A stretch of DNA of 6,523 nucleotides from positions 1 to 6,523 of the forward strand of contig CAAGIU010000306.1 in assembly GCA_900770015.1 (NCBI GenBank). Direction: 5' to 3'. Under the pieces are notes generated by a model. That model had not been told where the DNA came from. It saw only the letters and a list, made by a program, of their open reading frames with translations, and searched no databases. Positions 6,491-6,523 of the stretch are shown here, piece after piece. A program made the position numbers and the translations under genes. How positions within the stretch are numbered: the stretch's first letter is position 1; every line of letters starts with the position of its first letter. This stretch comes from an uncultured Oscillospiraceae bacterium. Lineage in GTDB: Bacteria > Bacillota_A > Clostridia > Oscillospirales > Oscillospiraceae.

Positions 6491-6523
6491 TCCCCAATCT
6501 AACTGTAGGCATCCTTACGCCTA

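Larger units (their letters stand above)
5835..6523. other. Gene-free 690-base tail rich in repeats and hairpins
   Basis: No open frame here has a ribosome binding site, recognisable domain or protein-like composition. The region holds direct repeats with a 19-base period (from 5882 and from 6109), an interleaved pair of 10-bp inverted repeats (5908-5974), a long AT-rich hairpin (5994-6037), nested hairpins (about 6190-6227), GAGTG-rich inverted repeats (6363-6490), and a short inverted repeat TAGGC/GCCTA at the window edge (6506-6523). Base composition appears more AT-rich and less codon-structured than in the genes. It reads as a mobile-element boundary or repeat-laden intergenic region; no tRNA is seen. 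Confidence 0.6.

Overview
The window looks like part of a plant-glycan or glycoside utilisation locus from a gut-type Clostridia bacterium, probably Oscillospiraceae or a relative. This placement rests on the moderate GC content, strong Shine-Dalgarno sites, cytoplasmic GH78 rhamnosidase, clostridial-style SWIM protein and GAGTG-rich intergenic repeats. It is an inference, because no rRNA or taxonomic marker is present.

Bases 1-4055 hold a tightly packed + strand operon of three genes. The first is the C-terminal part of a large carbohydrate-active protein (discoidin/F5/8C-like module plus fibronectin-III-like module) whose catalytic part lies upstream of the window. Five bases later comes a sugar phosphate isomerase/epimerase-like TIM-barrel protein. 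Ten bases after that comes a complete 846-residue GH78 alpha-L-rhamnosidase with all key acidic residues in place. The likely joint task is stripping rhamnose and other sugars from an imported glycan or plant glycoside, with the TIM-barrel enzyme converting a released or modified sugar. The operon ends at a GC-rich hairpin (4060-4091).

Bases 4092-4184 form a short control region with a good sigma-A-type promoter (TTGACT, 17 bases, TATTAT). A 14-base palindrome overlaps its -35 box. This promoter drives a separate gene (4185-5834) for a 549-residue SWIM zinc-finger protein of unknown function.

Bases 5835-6523 (about 690 bases) contain no convincing gene but are dense with structure. There are 19-base-period direct repeats reminiscent of insertion-sequence ends, two interleaved perfect 10-bp inverted repeats in the order expected of an H-type pseudoknot, an 18-bp terminator-like hairpin, nested small hairpins, and GAGTG-rich inverted repeats. 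This tail is the least explained part of the window. It may be a decayed mobile-element boundary or an undescribed structured RNA.
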